A stretch of DNA of 64,000 nucleotides from Tamarix chinensis (GCA_030549775.1 CM060180.1:27981590-28045589); one strand, 5' to 3'. Positions 12,783-24,808 are shown, counted from the first letter of the stretch. Made by a program: numbers and translations. Notes: generated from the letters alone by a model not told the origin.

Positions 12783-14259
12783 AAACATGTAGTTAATCCT
12801 TGATGACTTAGGAAAGCAAATGTCACATTGTATACTAGTCGTGAAAATAAAATCAAAGTTAGGTTACTGCCACCATTTATCCCTTGGAGTTGATCCACTA
12901 TAATGGATAAAAGCATTGCATGTTTTCAACAGTAGGATCCATGAAATCATGTTAAGCATGCTCGTACAATCTCTAATGAGTTTCTAATTCCCTGTATACT
13001 ACCTTTAACATTCAACCATTCTTCCTTACTACCTAAGATTTGTAGTGTAATGAATCTATATATATAGTTCCCATCACCCATAATATTACACCATTATTTT
13101 ACCCACAAAGGCATCATTGCCTTGATATAATTAGGCTATGGAAACTCGTGGAGGGATCAACAAGTCCTCTCAGTATTATGCATCCTAATGCTACTACTTC
13201 CTTGACCCAATTAAATAGAGGAAGATTGACCTTTATCAGGGGAAGAACAACCATTTCCTTGGCTCAATTTACCTTGTCTCCTATGTGAATCTGAGGAAGC
13301 ACAAATTGTGCGCCCCTACTTTGATGGTTCCCTCTTTGTATTATTACTTGGGAAACATCTACCTCATTAAACATCCAAATTTATTATAATTATCATAATG
13401 GGTTAGAGGATCTCATTGATCACATTAAAATATTGTTATAGATATGATGATGAATGTTTTTTACCTTAGACATAATGTTAAAAGTAAAGTGATGTATAAA
13501 TGGATTGATGACTGAATCATTAGTTGCAAACCTTTCTTCATTTGGTCTAACAAAAAAATCTTCCATCATTGATGCACTACAAATTTAGGAATAGGTTGAT
13601 GATCTTATTTGTACCAAAATATATCATGTGTGTATGGTAGACCATATTTAAACCTTGAGTAACATCTATACCTTGAAGGAAATGAACCAACCAAATCATA
13701 TCTCATTCTCTCCTTCTTGATTGGGTCAAGCACTATATGACTTACGACAAATGTGAGCTATTTGAACAATACAACATTTATGGAGTATTGTGGAATAATA
13801 AACTAATGCTTCTCCAAAAATTTCTTGAGCTTGTTGATTTTGAGTCGAATTATTTCAAAATATAAGCTATGGTTATTTAGTAATAAATTAAATGATAAAA
13901 ATATTCATGAAAACAATTATACATATTGGTCATATAATGCCAGACTGAAGAATCTTATCAAGCCATATAGAAACAAACTTTTTATAAGGATTTAACTAGG
14001 ACTTAGGGACACATTGTATCAAATATAAAAATCTGCCCCAACTATTGTGTATCAGTATAATCTTGTTCTTATATCTATACAATATATTTACTTGTACAGT
14101 CTTCCTCCATATATCAAGAAAATGTTCTCTCGATGCTACACTTCCCAACTTTTTGTAGCATGAGGAGAAAAAATCCTACCAATATGTATCATTCTTATAA
14201 AAATGTCATCTATATAATAAGGCATTGCATAAGAAAATAATTTAGACACTATTTGTGTC
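12783..14259 (-). pseudogene. MULE transposase C-terminal half and OTU-like domain, left arm
   Basis: Minus-strand continuation of the transposase whose N-terminal half lies at 23,395-24,270; the copia element is inserted between them. Near 14,200-14,120 the relic reads YYIDDIFIRM (cf. SYVDDTLIRMF in the right copy at about 27,599). Near 13,990 it carries LNPYKK.FVSIWLDKI, the block that reads TYLNPYKERFVFVCVDKI in the right copy. At 13,080-12,800 there is an OTU-like cysteine protease segment, with DGNY at the usual DGNC/DGHC position, then ILGSKEEWLNVKGS and LVYNVTFAFLSHQG. The catalytic Cys position is Tyr here. Many stops and frameshifts. Known MULE-type proteins of this kind carry transposase followed by OTU. 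Confidence 0.7.
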
Positions 14260-14812
14260 TGTAAACTTTGACTGATTATTTAATACACAACATAATATTA
14301 TTTTGGTTTGTGCAGGTGCCATAGAAGTTTAATGTAGAATTGTGAATTATGTGATAAACACCGGGGGTTAGGAGGCGTGTTTACTAACATGGGCTGTGTT
14401 TATTCACATAATTTTTTGATGTGTTTTTTGGGTAAAAAGTTGAGAGTAAGAAAATTAACACGGGGTCCAGTGTTTCTTAACACGAAACATATTTTTTAGT
14501 GACTTTATGAAACATATTATTTTTTCGGTAGGGTTTTATCCGAAATAAAAGATATATAATAAAACCTTAGCCATCAAATCATGCTATCTAATCTTCTCCT
14601 CATTCTTCATAGTGTTCTCATTTTTAGAGAATTACTTATTCATATAATTGATTGATTGATTAGTTGAATTATCTTGCAGTTACACAAGTGCGCAAATACA
14701 TATCTCTATTTTTTCTTACTTATTTAGACTTAGATTGAGTTATCAATTATTTTATTATCTTATTAATTCCAATATTCTTTTATATCCATTTAATAAGCAT
14801 CATTCCACAACA
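14260..14812 (+). repeat. Copia 5' LTR
   Basis: Starts tgtaaactttgact and ends cattccacaaca. It aligns along its whole length with 22,842-23,394, sharing for example ttgatgtagaattgtgaatt-like, agagtaagaaaattaa, agggttttatc and gattgattagttgaat blocks. The two copies differ at many sites, so the insertion is old. A TATA-like gatataa and later aataaaac fall in the expected U3-R region. Confidence 0.88.
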
Positions 14813-14815
14813 ATG

Positions 14816-14833
14816 TGGTATCAATTGTGGTTG
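14816..14833 (+). promoter_or_regulatory. Primer-binding site, initiator tRNA-Met type
   Basis: Three bases after the 5' LTR the sequence reads tggtatcaattgtggttg. The first eight bases match the complement of the 3' end of initiator tRNA-Met (TGGTATCA), the usual primer of plant copia elements; later bases have diverged. Confidence 0.75.
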
Positions 14834-14854
14834 TTAAAGAGATATCGTGTTCAT

Positions 14855-16240
14855 GATAGCTATAAGATTTGATATTGAGAAGTTCAATTGGTCCTTTAAT
14901 ATTATATTATGGATATTGAAGATACAAATGATTCTAATTTAGAATATGTTGGATAAAACTTTATTCGGTCATTTAAATGACCCAAAATTGATGATGGGTG
15001 AGAGATTTTAAGACGGAGATTTGAAGGCCCTCTCTACTACAAACCTATACCTGTCTAACGAAGTATTACTAAAGGTAGCAAAGGAATCAACGACAATTGT
15101 CTTGTGGTTGAAGCCAAAGTGATTGTATATGACAAAGTTAGTAGTGAGTTGAATACTATTGAATAATTGAATTTATGACCTGAAATTAGGTGATGGCCAA
15201 TATTTAAAATTTCATTTAGATGAGTATGATTCTATTGTAATGGATTTGCATAACATAAAAGTCAAACTTGATAATAAAGATTTGACCATTATGATTCTTT
15301 GCTTGCTAGCTTTAAGCATTTTTTAGACTGTTTTGTATTAAAATGATGAATTAGTTATTGAGGATGTGAAATCCATCATGCTACAATGAGATTTGATTGA
15401 TAATTAGTTAACTGGAAGTGGTATTTTAGGGGTCTCACATAGTGAGGGTCTTGTAGGAAGGGGGAAATTGGGGTAGGGGGCCTAGTGACCGTAAGAAGTC
15501 CAGATCTAAGTCAAAGGGTTGGAAAAATGTGACATGATATGGGTGTCACAGGAAGGGGAATTCTGGGAGGTTTTATCCTAATTGTGGAGGATGATATTGT
15601 TGTTGTTGTTGTTGTTGAAGATGTCAGTGATGGAGATGTGTTGACAACAACTAATAAACAAACCAAGATTAGTGATAGATTGATATTGGATTTTATGTGT
15701 TCTTACTATATATGTCCCAACTAGATTTGTTTTGAGGCAACTCGGGGTGGATTTGTTGATGGACAACGATGATGCTTGCAAAATTGCTAGGATTGGGATG
15801 GTGAAGGTGAGGATACATGATGGTGTGGTTAGGACACTATTCAACATGAGACATATCTCTGATATGACCACAAATATTATCATTAAGTTCCTTAGATTAT
15901 AATGTGTATCGATGTGTTATTGAGGATGGTACGCTGAGAGTTATAAAAGGATCTATATTGGCGAAGAAGGGGAAATGGATTAAGACATTGTTGAGTTGGT
16001 GGGTTCCACTGTTGTGGAGACAACTATAGTGACATCATTGAGATTAATAGATGCAGATGTTACGAGACTTTGACACATGAGATTGGAGCACATAAGTGTT
16101 AGGGGACCGACTGAACTCTTTAAGAGAGGGCTATCAGAAGGATATAGTACAAGTATTATGTAATTCTATGAGCACTGCTTATTTAACAAGTAGAAGTGAT
16201 TTAGCTTTTCAATGGCTAAGCATAGTACAAGAGCACCTCT
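14855..16240 (+). pseudogene. Copia gag, protease and GAG-pre-integrase relic
   Basis: Gag starts near 14,855 with FDIEKFN, the usual opening of Tork/TNT1-type gag, and continues with a degraded UBN2-like region (AKESTTIVLWL near 15,080; LEDVKS-like near 15,360). A damaged zinc-knuckle region lies near 15,525-15,570. The protease region (15,680-15,880) shows LILDFMCSYYICPN, then MDNDDACKIARIGMVKVRI and TLFNMRHISDM; the active-site DSG has become DFM. A GAG-pre-integrase segment follows at about 16,050-16,130 (DVTRL.HMRLEH.S). Many stops. The relic ends abruptly at 16,240 where element H begins. Confidence 0.8.
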
Positions 16241-17462
16241 TGTAACAATCCCATTTTCACTCCTAAAAAAATTTGTTTATAATGATATCATTAAAACGTA
16301 AATACAATAAGTGAGGAGTGCTACTGCCACATCTACCATAAGACAAATATCTACCATCTATTTCTTGATAGGTGCAACACTAAAAACCTATTTATTAAAT
16401 CTTAAAATAGAAACTAAATCAAAATCCTAGATGATAAAGTTAGTGAAAAACCCTATATAATCATTGCCGATAAATCAACAGAAAACCCGTGAGATAAACC
16501 TGGATTCTAAAATCTTAACCAAACAATAATAAAAATATAAATGGGCATTTACAACACCAAAATGAATCTTCAATACAACAACTAAATTTTAAAAATGTTA
16601 ACAAATAATTATAAGAGTCCTCAAGGGACAAACCTCTGGTAGCTCTAACTCTCATCTCAAACTAATAATCACATTAGAACTCAAGTCAAAGTATCTGCAC
16701 ATAGACATCTAAACAAGCATTGTATTAGTATAATGACAAAATAAGTAAACAACCCAACTTATAGCAATAACATACACACATAGATTCATATACTTGCCAT
16801 AGATGCTAAAATATGAAAGACATGTTGTAACACCCCCAAATTTACAACTGAAAATTTTTATTTTAAGCGAAAGCGTATAATAAAATATTTGGGTGTTACC
16901 ACCGTAATTGACATAAGTCTAGTTTGTCCCACCATCCTCACGTCAATCACAAGACAAAAAGATTAGAAAAATTAAAACATGACTAGAAAGATATGAGACA
17001 AATTTTTATACATCAAATAAGTATTTGGAGATTAACTTCGATTACAATATCAAAATATAACAAAAAAGGGATCCCGTGGAACTAAGAGTCCAAAAAGATA
17101 TCCGGGTAAAAACCATCATCCGGATAACATGACTCTACGCCCAACGCTGATATGAATGAATCACTCCTCCACATATATAGCATCAAAAGTTGCAAAGTCA
17201 TTGACCTGGTCCTCATCGACCTGCACATAAACATCTGGGTCATCTACTCATTGGATTGAGCATCACCCATAAAATGGATGATCAATATGCTACATACTGA
17301 GTAAGGTAATGGTACAATCAAGCAAGATTACACATAATACAAGAATTCTCATACGCAAATTATACATGCACAAATAGAAGAAATACAGATAACTACTGAT
17401 TCCAAGTCTTTCATTATATATATCATATTCCAAATCTTTTATCTACACTGAGTTTAGCAACC

Positions 17463-17860
17463 CCACTATTCTTAAACTGGTGGAACGGTCTGAAACACCT
17501 CTCGGGGACAACACACCCGAGCCACTATTATTATCCAGTGGAACGGAGCTAACATCTCTCAGAGTAAAAATACTCCTGAGCCACTATTTATTAAACTGGT
17601 GGAACGATATGAAGCACCTCTCGGGGACAAGACACCCTAGCCACTATTGTTATTCGATGGAACAGACTTAACACCTCGGTCCTGACTCATGTAGTCTTTC
17701 ACTTTAAACGATTAGTATATTTCCATTTATAATTTAACTCTTAATTGTATTTTTATTCACATTGAGTATGGGGCCCCACTATTCTTAATCAGATGGAATG
17801 GACTGGAGCACCTCTCAGGGACAACACACCCGAGCTACTATTATTGTTCGATGGAATGGA
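17463..17860 (+). repeat. CCACTATT/GGTGGAACG repeat module in element G
   Basis: Units of about 60 bases, each carrying ccactatt (near 17,463, 17,522, 17,580, 17,641 and 17,774) followed by a gg(t)ggaac-type box and by an acacctctcggggacaa-type phrase. The same module occurs in elements A1, A2 and C in this orientation and in B and E on the opposite strand. Confidence 0.75.
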
Positions 17861-19267
17861 GCCATATAAACACCTCGGCCCAACTCAAGTGATCTTTTAC
17901 TTTACATGATTAATATCTTATTTAGAGTTAATTGTATATTATCATTCCAAACTCAAGACATACAATTAAATACATAAGTATGACTACATAATTATCCTCA
18001 AATGACCATAATACCCTCAGGGTAATCAAGACAATTGTATTCTCCCAAATCTTTATAAAACCCAAAGCATATACATTTCCACTTATTATCCGAAGTACAT
18101 ATCATTAGTTTCTCATATATATTTTATAACCAATATTATACCCAACATGTACTTATATAATTTCATTACTCCCAATAACATCATCTCATAGCATTTCCAT
18201 AATTAAATTATTCAATACAACATATTCACCACAAAAGTATACATCAACAATACAAGGAAAATACAATGAGCACATAAAACCCTAGCTATAATATGTATCC
18301 TTGTTGACAAGGACACCGGGACCTATGCACATAAATCCTATTCCTCTTCTGAGATCACTGAAAAAATAACCAATGAAACAAGATAAAATATGATTAGGAT
18401 CGGAGGTTAAAAATTAAGAGGGAGATTCTAGTAAAGAAGGGTAAAAATGGAATTTACCGAAGTCAAATGGAAACTTGAATTATATGGAAGTGTAGAAATA
18501 TGTGTGATGGAGCTCTGGTTAAGTTTTGGTGGTGTTTGGAGAAGATTTGGGGTGAAAATAGGGGTGCACAACCAAGAAAAAAGTTGCGTTGGTAGACGGT
18601 GCAAAGTTGCACGGCTGTGTAGCACCAGAGCACAATAGGTCAAGAAAAAATAAAACACATGGCCATGTAACAATAATGCACAACAGTTTGAAGGAAGAAA
18701 AGATGCATGACCATGCAGAATCAGGCCAAGAGGAAATTTTTTGCATGGTCAGATGGTGCATGGGCTGCAAGGCTGTGCAGTAGGGTATCTAAGTGTTTGC
18801 ATGGCCGTGCAACAGGGCGTGCACTTTGAAACTCTACAATGATCAAGAGGAAAGAGAAAGGAAAAGAGGCAGTGGTCGGCAGTGATGGCCGACAATGGCA
18901 AGGGAGAAGGTTGGGGTAACCTTGATGGTCAGTCCACCATTCAAAGGGTGGCTAATGGTGGCTTGGTGGTGGATTTGGTGGTGTGGATGCTGAAAACAGG
19001 GAAGAAGGAGGAAGAAGAAGGAGAAAGGAGAAGAAAAAAGAGGAGAAGGTCGGGGAGCTGATGGGTGATAATAATATGGAGAGTTGGGGGTTATTTATAC
19101 TAGTAGATGGCGTGTTAAGGATGAGAAATAAGAATAGAAGTGGTGATGACAATGATGAAGGGAAATATGCTGAGAAGAAGAAGGAAGAAATAAAAAGCTA
19201 GGGAGATAATGATGGCTGAGATGGATGGGAGTCCGGCAGAGACACGAGGGGTGATGATGATGCTGAT

Positions 19268-19379
19268 GAAGAAGAAGAAGAAGAAGAAGAAGAAGAAGAA
19301 GAAGAAGAAGAAGAAGAAGAAGAAGAAGAAGAAGAAGAAGAAGAAGAAGAAGAAGAAGAAGAAGAAGAAGAAGAAGAAG
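19268..19379 (+). repeat. (GAA)n microsatellite, about 37 units
   Basis: An uninterrupted run of GAA from 19,268 to about 19,379 in element G. In the other strand and frames it yields poly-Leu, poly-Phe, poly-Ser and poly-Lys open frames, which are not genes. Lack of interruption suggests the run is recent or length-variable. Confidence 0.95.
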
Positions 19380-21040
19380 GGTGGCTCGAGGGATGGCAGG
19401 CCTGGTAGGTGATGGTGATAAGAGCATGTGGGAGGCAAGTGGATGGCTGCATGCAGAAGAAGAAAAACTTCTCATGCCATAAAATCGGCGTAGAGAAGAA
19501 GAGAAAAGAAAAGAAAAGAAAAAGGAAGAAAAGGAAATAAAGGAAGAAAAGGAAAAAGAGGGAAGGTTAGGGAATTAGGATTAGATTAAGAATTTTGGAA
19601 ATAACCAAATAATTTAGATTAGTGGAAATTTTAGCGGTTTCGGTTTTTTGTTTATGAATTTTGGTTTAACCAAATCAAGGTTTTGATTTTTGATTTTGGT
19701 TAAAGTTTTGGGATTAAGAAATTTGGTTAACGCTAGCAATAAGATTTCTTGAGATTAGAGTCAAATTAGGGCTAAAGATACGATATTAGGTTAAGTAAAA
19801 TTTTCAGGTATTACACATGATCTCATATAATATCATGAAAAATATATAAGAACAATATATGTTGACTAACAAGAGTAGTAGGAGAACATAACCCAATATC
19901 CATGCATATCCCATAAAAAAACATACAATATAAATTTAGCATGAATCCACAAAAGAATATATTGTTGTAGTATAATTATGTCATTAACAAAAGATTGTAT
20001 ATCACCACTCACTCTATTCAATTCCATTTACATCATTCATTTATTTCCATAAAACCATCCCACTTTAATTCATATAACCGCCCATTGATCAATTCTATCA
20101 AAAGATATTACATCACACATTCTAAATCATAATATTAACCATTTTCTTGTATATACTATCATAATTCACTTGTTCTATTTACTTCACTCATTTCATTTAT
20201 TCATTTCCAACATATAGTGTTTCTCACATGCATAACAAAATATTATCCTTATCCATATCTATATCTAAAATATCATATTATTTACTTCTAGGGCATGAAA
20301 GCCAAGGAACTCACAACAATACATCACCTATAGCTCTGCAGCTATGGCAAACACTATGACCTATAACCCTATGGTTATGGTCTACACAACGAGTTAAGAT
20401 ACCCTAACCTTTAAGTATCAATATCTCTTATAGGTTCCGTAATTTACCTATCGAGTAGAGAGAGGAGCCTCATTATCGCACTACCAACTCAATACAAACA
20501 AAATCACAGGGAAGGAGTCTACCACACGACCCTACCTCAGAGGCTATCCAGAGGCTACTCAAGGTGGATTATATACAACTACCAGCTATGACCACTAATG
20601 TGACCTATGGCACAATTTCCATAGGTGGATTGAAACCACTAGCTATAACCACAAATGTGACCTATAGCACAATTCCCATAATTTATTCCTTTCACTTATC
20701 ACTTGAGTTATCCATACCTTAGGTCTATGACCACACATTCCGTCATATATAACACAATCATAAATGTTACTAACAACTAAATGCTATTAACAACCATCAC
20801 CTATGATTACCAATTGAGTCATTCAACCACTTACATTTACATTAACAAACATGATATCAAAATCATAAATCATGATAAATTTAAACAACTTACATAGCAT
20901 AAAAACTTATAAAATAAAACTATGAAGAATCATGATTATATGCGAAGAGGTACACGATACCATACCACAAGATAGTCATATAGCTTAGTCACACAAACTG
21001 CATACCTTATTAACAAACCCTAGCATGTTCTTAGCATAGC

Positions 21041-22755
21041 CAAAATATGGAATAATATAAATGATTAGATTGGTTGATTCTTAATCATGGTTTTATCCAG
21101 GAGTGATTAGGGTTGTTTTCGTTATCTAATATCTATTTATTTGATCTAATATCCTAAACGATCTAATCCGATCCGATCTTATCCAAAAAAGCAAATAACT
21201 GATTTGATTTTTTTCAAATCAAATATCTGATCCAAAAAAAATGTTTATATATTTTTTATAATGTTTTATTTTATATATATTTGTATATAAATAAATTTAG
21301 ATGTGTCTGTGTTTATATATATAATTTTTACTTACTTGATATATTATTTGAGCCAAAATTTAATTTACTTGAAATTATATTTTTAATATAATTTCTTTTT
21401 AGATATTTATATAAAAAAATACTCTACGTACCGATAGATCCCACCCACCCCTTCATTATTTTAGTTTGAACATTGGATATTTGATTAGTAAATCGAATAA
21501 TATCAAATATATTTATGATTTGGTGGTTTTTTTATATTTAAAATTTTATTTAGATAATATTGGTTATATTTAATATTCAATCCAAATATTTGGATATCCG
21601 ATTTTTTAGATATCTAAAGTTTCAAATCAAATATCAAATATCATTTTTAGATATATAAAATTTCAGATATTCGACAATCAGATATCCAAAATATCAGATA
21701 TTTGAACTGTGAATAGCCCTATGAGTGAGTATGATGGACGTTTGTACTTGAATGATATGGAGAGTAGCTTACTTGTGTATATTTTTTTATATGTTGATGA
21801 CATGCTTGTTGTAGCAAAATATTTTTTTGATGTTGATAAAGTGAAGACAATGCTAAAGAATAAGTTTGAGATGAAGGATCTTGGAGTTGCATAGATGATC
21901 CTTGGCATGAAGATCGCAAGAGAGTAAGAGACCATAAGCAGAATATTTTGTATTTGTCATGAGAGTCCTATGTGAATAAGATGCTGAAGAGGTTTCATAT
22001 GATGGAAGCCAAGTTGGTGAGCACTCCATTGGCTACTCACTTCAAATTATTAGCTTTGAATTGTCCCAAATCCAAAGAGGAAGACGGGTTCATGGATATT
22101 GTTCCCTATTATAATATTTTTGGTTGTATTATGTACACTATAGTGTGTACCTGACCTAATATCATTCAAGATATTGGTGTTGTGAGTCAATATATGGCGA
22201 ATCCGATGAAGGCTCACTAGTAAGTAGTGAAATGGATCCTAAGGTACTTAAAGGGTATGCCATCAACTTTTATAGAGTATGGGAGTTCAACTTATTTGCT
22301 GTTTGGGTTCGTGGATTTTGATTATGGTAGAGACCTTGATAAAAGGAGATCCATTGGTAGATATATATTTTTTCCTAGTAGTTTAGCTATTATTTGGAAG
22401 TCTTCCTTTTAGTAGGTAACGACCTTGTCCATTACCAAGATAGAGTATATGGCTATGATAGAAGATTTTCAGGAAGCCATGTGACTTAGTGGTAAGTAAG
22501 TGAGCGGTTTAGTTATGGTGCTCTAATCACTCGAGGTGATAGTCAAAGACTCAGAGGGCTTTATATTTAGTGAAGAATCAAAATTCTTTCTGTTGTTAAA
22601 TAAAGCACATTGATATCATGTATCACTTTATCAAAGGTATTGTTGCTACGGAAAAAGTTGTGTTGGAGAAAGTGGGTACTTTGAATAATCTGGCTAATGC
22701 TCAAAGAAAGTCACTGATTATTGGCAAGTTTAAGTGTTTCTAGAACTTGATTGGT
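21041..22755 (+). pseudogene. Copia reverse transcriptase end and RNase H relic
   Basis: Pol resumes near 21,041, just before the MITE, with a segment ending ..FL.MVLSRSEYDG (the hAT MITE splits SE from YDG). After it: LYLNDMESSLLVYIFLYVDDMLVVAK (RT active-site YVDD at about 21,790), DKVKTMLKNKFEMKDLG, the KMLKRFHMMEAK..STPLATHFK region (21,980-22,050) and RNase H pieces (ITKIEYMAM at 22,424, KHIDIMYHFIKGIVA at 22,605). In copia elements these give reverse transcription and removal of the RNA strand. Several stops and frameshifts; palm and finger parts upstream of SEYDG and all of integrase are absent. Confidence 0.85.
21108..21721. mobile_element. hAT-type MITE, 614 bp
   Basis: Left end tagggttgttttcg and right end gtgaataggcct-like (gaatagcccta) form imperfect terminal inverted repeats of the TAGGGnTGTTCAC kind found in plant hAT MITEs. 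Flanks are ggagtgat (21,100-21,107) and tgagtgag (21,722-21,729), an 8-bp duplication with two changes. The interior repeats gatatccga/aaatatctgat motifs on both sides. No coding capacity. It interrupts the copia reverse transcriptase. Confidence 0.75.
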
Positions 22756-22841
22756 GATCATAAGCCATGATGCCCTTTGTTGGGCCAACGTTTTATTGTA
22801 GAGGCATTTCTTTGACATATGTCACAAATACTGCATTCAGG

Positions 22842-23394
22842 TGAAGAATTTTGAGCTTTTACTAGGTATTTGATACATAACATGACATTGTTTTGGGTTA
22901 TGCAGGTATTGGAAAATTTTGATGTAGAATTGTGAATTATGTAATAAACATGGGGGCTCGTGTTTACTAACACATATCGTGTTTATTCATATTATGATTT
23001 GATGTGTTGTTTGGTTAAAAAGATCTAGAGTAAGAAAATTAATACGGGGTCTTGTATTTCTTAGCACATATTGTATGTTTTGGTGACTTTATAAAACACG
23101 TTTTTTTTCATAGGGTTTTATCTGATATAAAAGAGATATGATAAAACCCTACTCATCAAGTTGTGTGAGATAATCTTCTCCTTCTTCTCTGTAGTGTTTT
23201 CATTGTTAAATAATTACTTATTTGTGTAATTTATTGATTGATTAGTTGAATCATCATGTAATTATACAAGTACATGAATAAATATCTCTATTTTCTCTAA
23301 TTGTTCCATCTCATGATTAAATTATCAATTATTCAAGTGTCTGGTTAATTTTGATATTTATTCAGATCCATTCAATCCATGTTATTCCGCAACA
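22842..23394 (+). repeat. Copia 3' LTR
   Basis: Aligns with the 5' LTR from tgaagaatttt to gttattccgcaaca and is followed by the duplication gtgtc. The U3 start has drifted from the usual TGT. Same estimated length as the 5' copy. Confidence 0.85.
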
Positions 23395-24270
23395 GTGTCA
23401 ATGCCATTTCCCTATCAAAGATAGCTGCATTTGATTCATGGGGATCCATCAATATCTTTATTTTATCAATCACCCATTCATAGTTATGTTTCTTTTCCCT
23501 CGTACTGAACACTAGAGTAATGATAAAATTTGTACCACTAGATGCAAAACCAATGAACTCCAGAAAAGAAGGTTATACTTATTGGCTTTGTATGTGCAAT
23601 CCAATAAAAAATAAAATGTAGAAATGCATACAACAAAATAACATAATTTAGTTGCACAGATATAATACCACTAACCATATAAAAGTCAAAAATTTGACGA
23701 TGCCATGAAAGATATTTATTGATTTTCATGAAGTGTAATAATTGGCACATGAATATACATCCCATCAAGCTATATATGTAATCTAAACTTATTCTTAACA
23801 TTTTATATTTCCCTAAGCATTGTAATATTATCATCATCACCCCATTATAATTTGTTAATAGTCTCCTTGGGTCTGACATTTATTGGAATTATTTACTCCA
23901 CCATCGTGCATTCTTTTGGCGATAACTGACAGGCAAATGAATGACACTGCAAATACTTTCCTAACCTATTCTTGTGCACACCACATTCAAATACCATTGT
24001 CCAATCACCGTAAGTGACTTCCCTTATACGTATCCTCAATTCACAACCATATATTTTGGACTCAGTACATTGAGCAATTTTAGGATTCACCAAAGATTTT
24101 CATCTCTATGCACCACATCTCTCATAATACATCCCGACATTACCTTTTTTTAATCTCTTGGATCTAAAACCCATATTATGGAGCCTTCCGATTTGTCTAA
24201 CCCATTGAATCAATGACTCGTGATATCTAAAAAGTACATATGTAACAAACATTATACTCTAATTAGTATT
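23395..24270 (-). pseudogene. MULE transposase N-terminal half, left arm
   Basis: On the minus strand: a FAR1/WRKY-like zinc-binding region (YGCELRIRIREVTYGDWTM, then FECGVHKNRLGKYLQCHSF at about 23,995-23,940), the helical linker, and the MULE catalytic core with LLDCTYKANKYNL (first catalytic D, near 23,600), SFLEFIGFASSGTNF and KHNYEWVIDKIK followed by AAIFDR (second catalytic D region, near 23,420). The gene is cut there by the copia element and continues at 14,254. Stops and frameshifts occur between the blocks. The family match is to MULE transposases of the FAR1-like/PKS-NRPS-misannotated group. It is the mirror image of the copy at 26,470. Confidence 0.82.
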
Positions 24271-24808
24271 GAGTGGATCTTGATTTTTTAATTAACAAAA
24301 AACATGAAATCATAATAAGTATATTAATATAAAAATGGATAAAAAATAAGAGAGAGAATGAGAGATCTAAGTAAATCGCTCATTTGAAAGGATAGTTTTT
24401 AGGTGAGTGATCTATTAGTAGGGGAAACGTACGAGTCATTAACCTATTATAGAGGGATGATTATTTGTGGATAACTTGTCATATGGGGGCTTAAGGTTTC
24501 TCTTCATGGAGGGATACATACAGGTGATTAACCCATTGGTGTTGTAGGACATATGGTTAATTGATCTATATGGTGTAAAATTTACAAAAACAAAAACTAT
24601 GTACCAAAATATCAGGCTAAAATAAAAATATCTAATTGTTCCATGCTTGTGTTGAAGATTAAAGGGAGATTTGATTATTTAGTGTATAAGATTTGAATGA
24701 TCAAACATTAATGTTAAAAAATGTAAAGAGATGTGGAAAAAATAGAATTAAGGGAGGTGCTGATGAGAGGATCAAGATAACAAAAAGTAGGGTATTGTTA
24801 GCTACACA
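24271..24808 (-). other. 5' region of the left MULE
   Basis: No open frame of substance. On the minus strand it shows similarity to 25,900-26,460 on the plus strand, for example a gatcaagatccactcaatact block (24,262-24,295) against 26,411-26,433, gatcactcacct against gatcattcacc, and gtattgaagatt-like blocks further out. It is thus the mirrored 5' flank of the two MULE copies. Confidence 0.5.

Larger units (their letters stand above)
16826..19815 (-). mobile_element. LTR-like element G (2,990 bp, solo LTR)
   Basis: Begins tgtaacacccccaaattt and ends caggtattaca, with flanks catgt (16,821-16,825) and catga (19,816-19,820), a 5-bp duplication with one change. Inside are the shared modules: a ttaccaccgtaattgacat segment near the left end, ctcattggattgag and catactgagtaaggtaatgg near 17,245-17,315, repeats of ccactatt..ggtggaacgg (17,463-17,850), and a purine-rich right portion with a (GAA)n tract. 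No internal coding domain. The open frames in the purine-rich part are low-complexity shadows. Inserted in element H, thus younger than H and the copia element. Confidence 0.72.
16241..21040 (-). mobile_element. LTR-like element H, truncated, holding element G
   Basis: Starts tgtaacaatccc at 16,241 directly after the copia GAG-pre-integrase. Within 130 bases it has the terminal hairpin seen in the other LTR-like families (gccacatctacc... / ...gataggtgc). After the nested element G (16,826-19,815) the sequence continues to about 21,040 with a repeat built on cagctatgaccactaatg and ctataaccacaaatgtgacc (20,580-20,680). The purine-rich end seen in A1, A2, C and G is absent and no partner of the flank cctct is found, so its far end seems lost together with part of copia pol. 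Right limit is approximate. Confidence 0.55.
14255..23399 (+). mobile_element. Ty1/copia element with nested insertions
   Basis: A complete insertion footprint: 5-bp duplication gtgtc at 14,255-14,259 and again at 23,395-23,399, two LTRs of about 553 bp, a primer-binding site after the left LTR, and gag-pol relics in the expected order. It sits inside the minus-strand MULE transposase gene and interrupts it between the second catalytic D region and the YIDD block. The pol gene is interrupted by LTR-like element H (from 16,241), which holds element G, and by a hAT-type MITE (21,108-21,721). Integrase and most of the reverse transcriptase are missing, so a deletion must also have occurred. Sequence features resemble the Tork/TNT1 branch. 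Confidence 0.88.

Noticed and set aside
18952..19475. Poly-Leu, poly-Phe, poly-Ser and poly-Lys open frames
   Set aside because: Direct products of the (GAA)n microsatellite and its purine-rich surroundings in element G.
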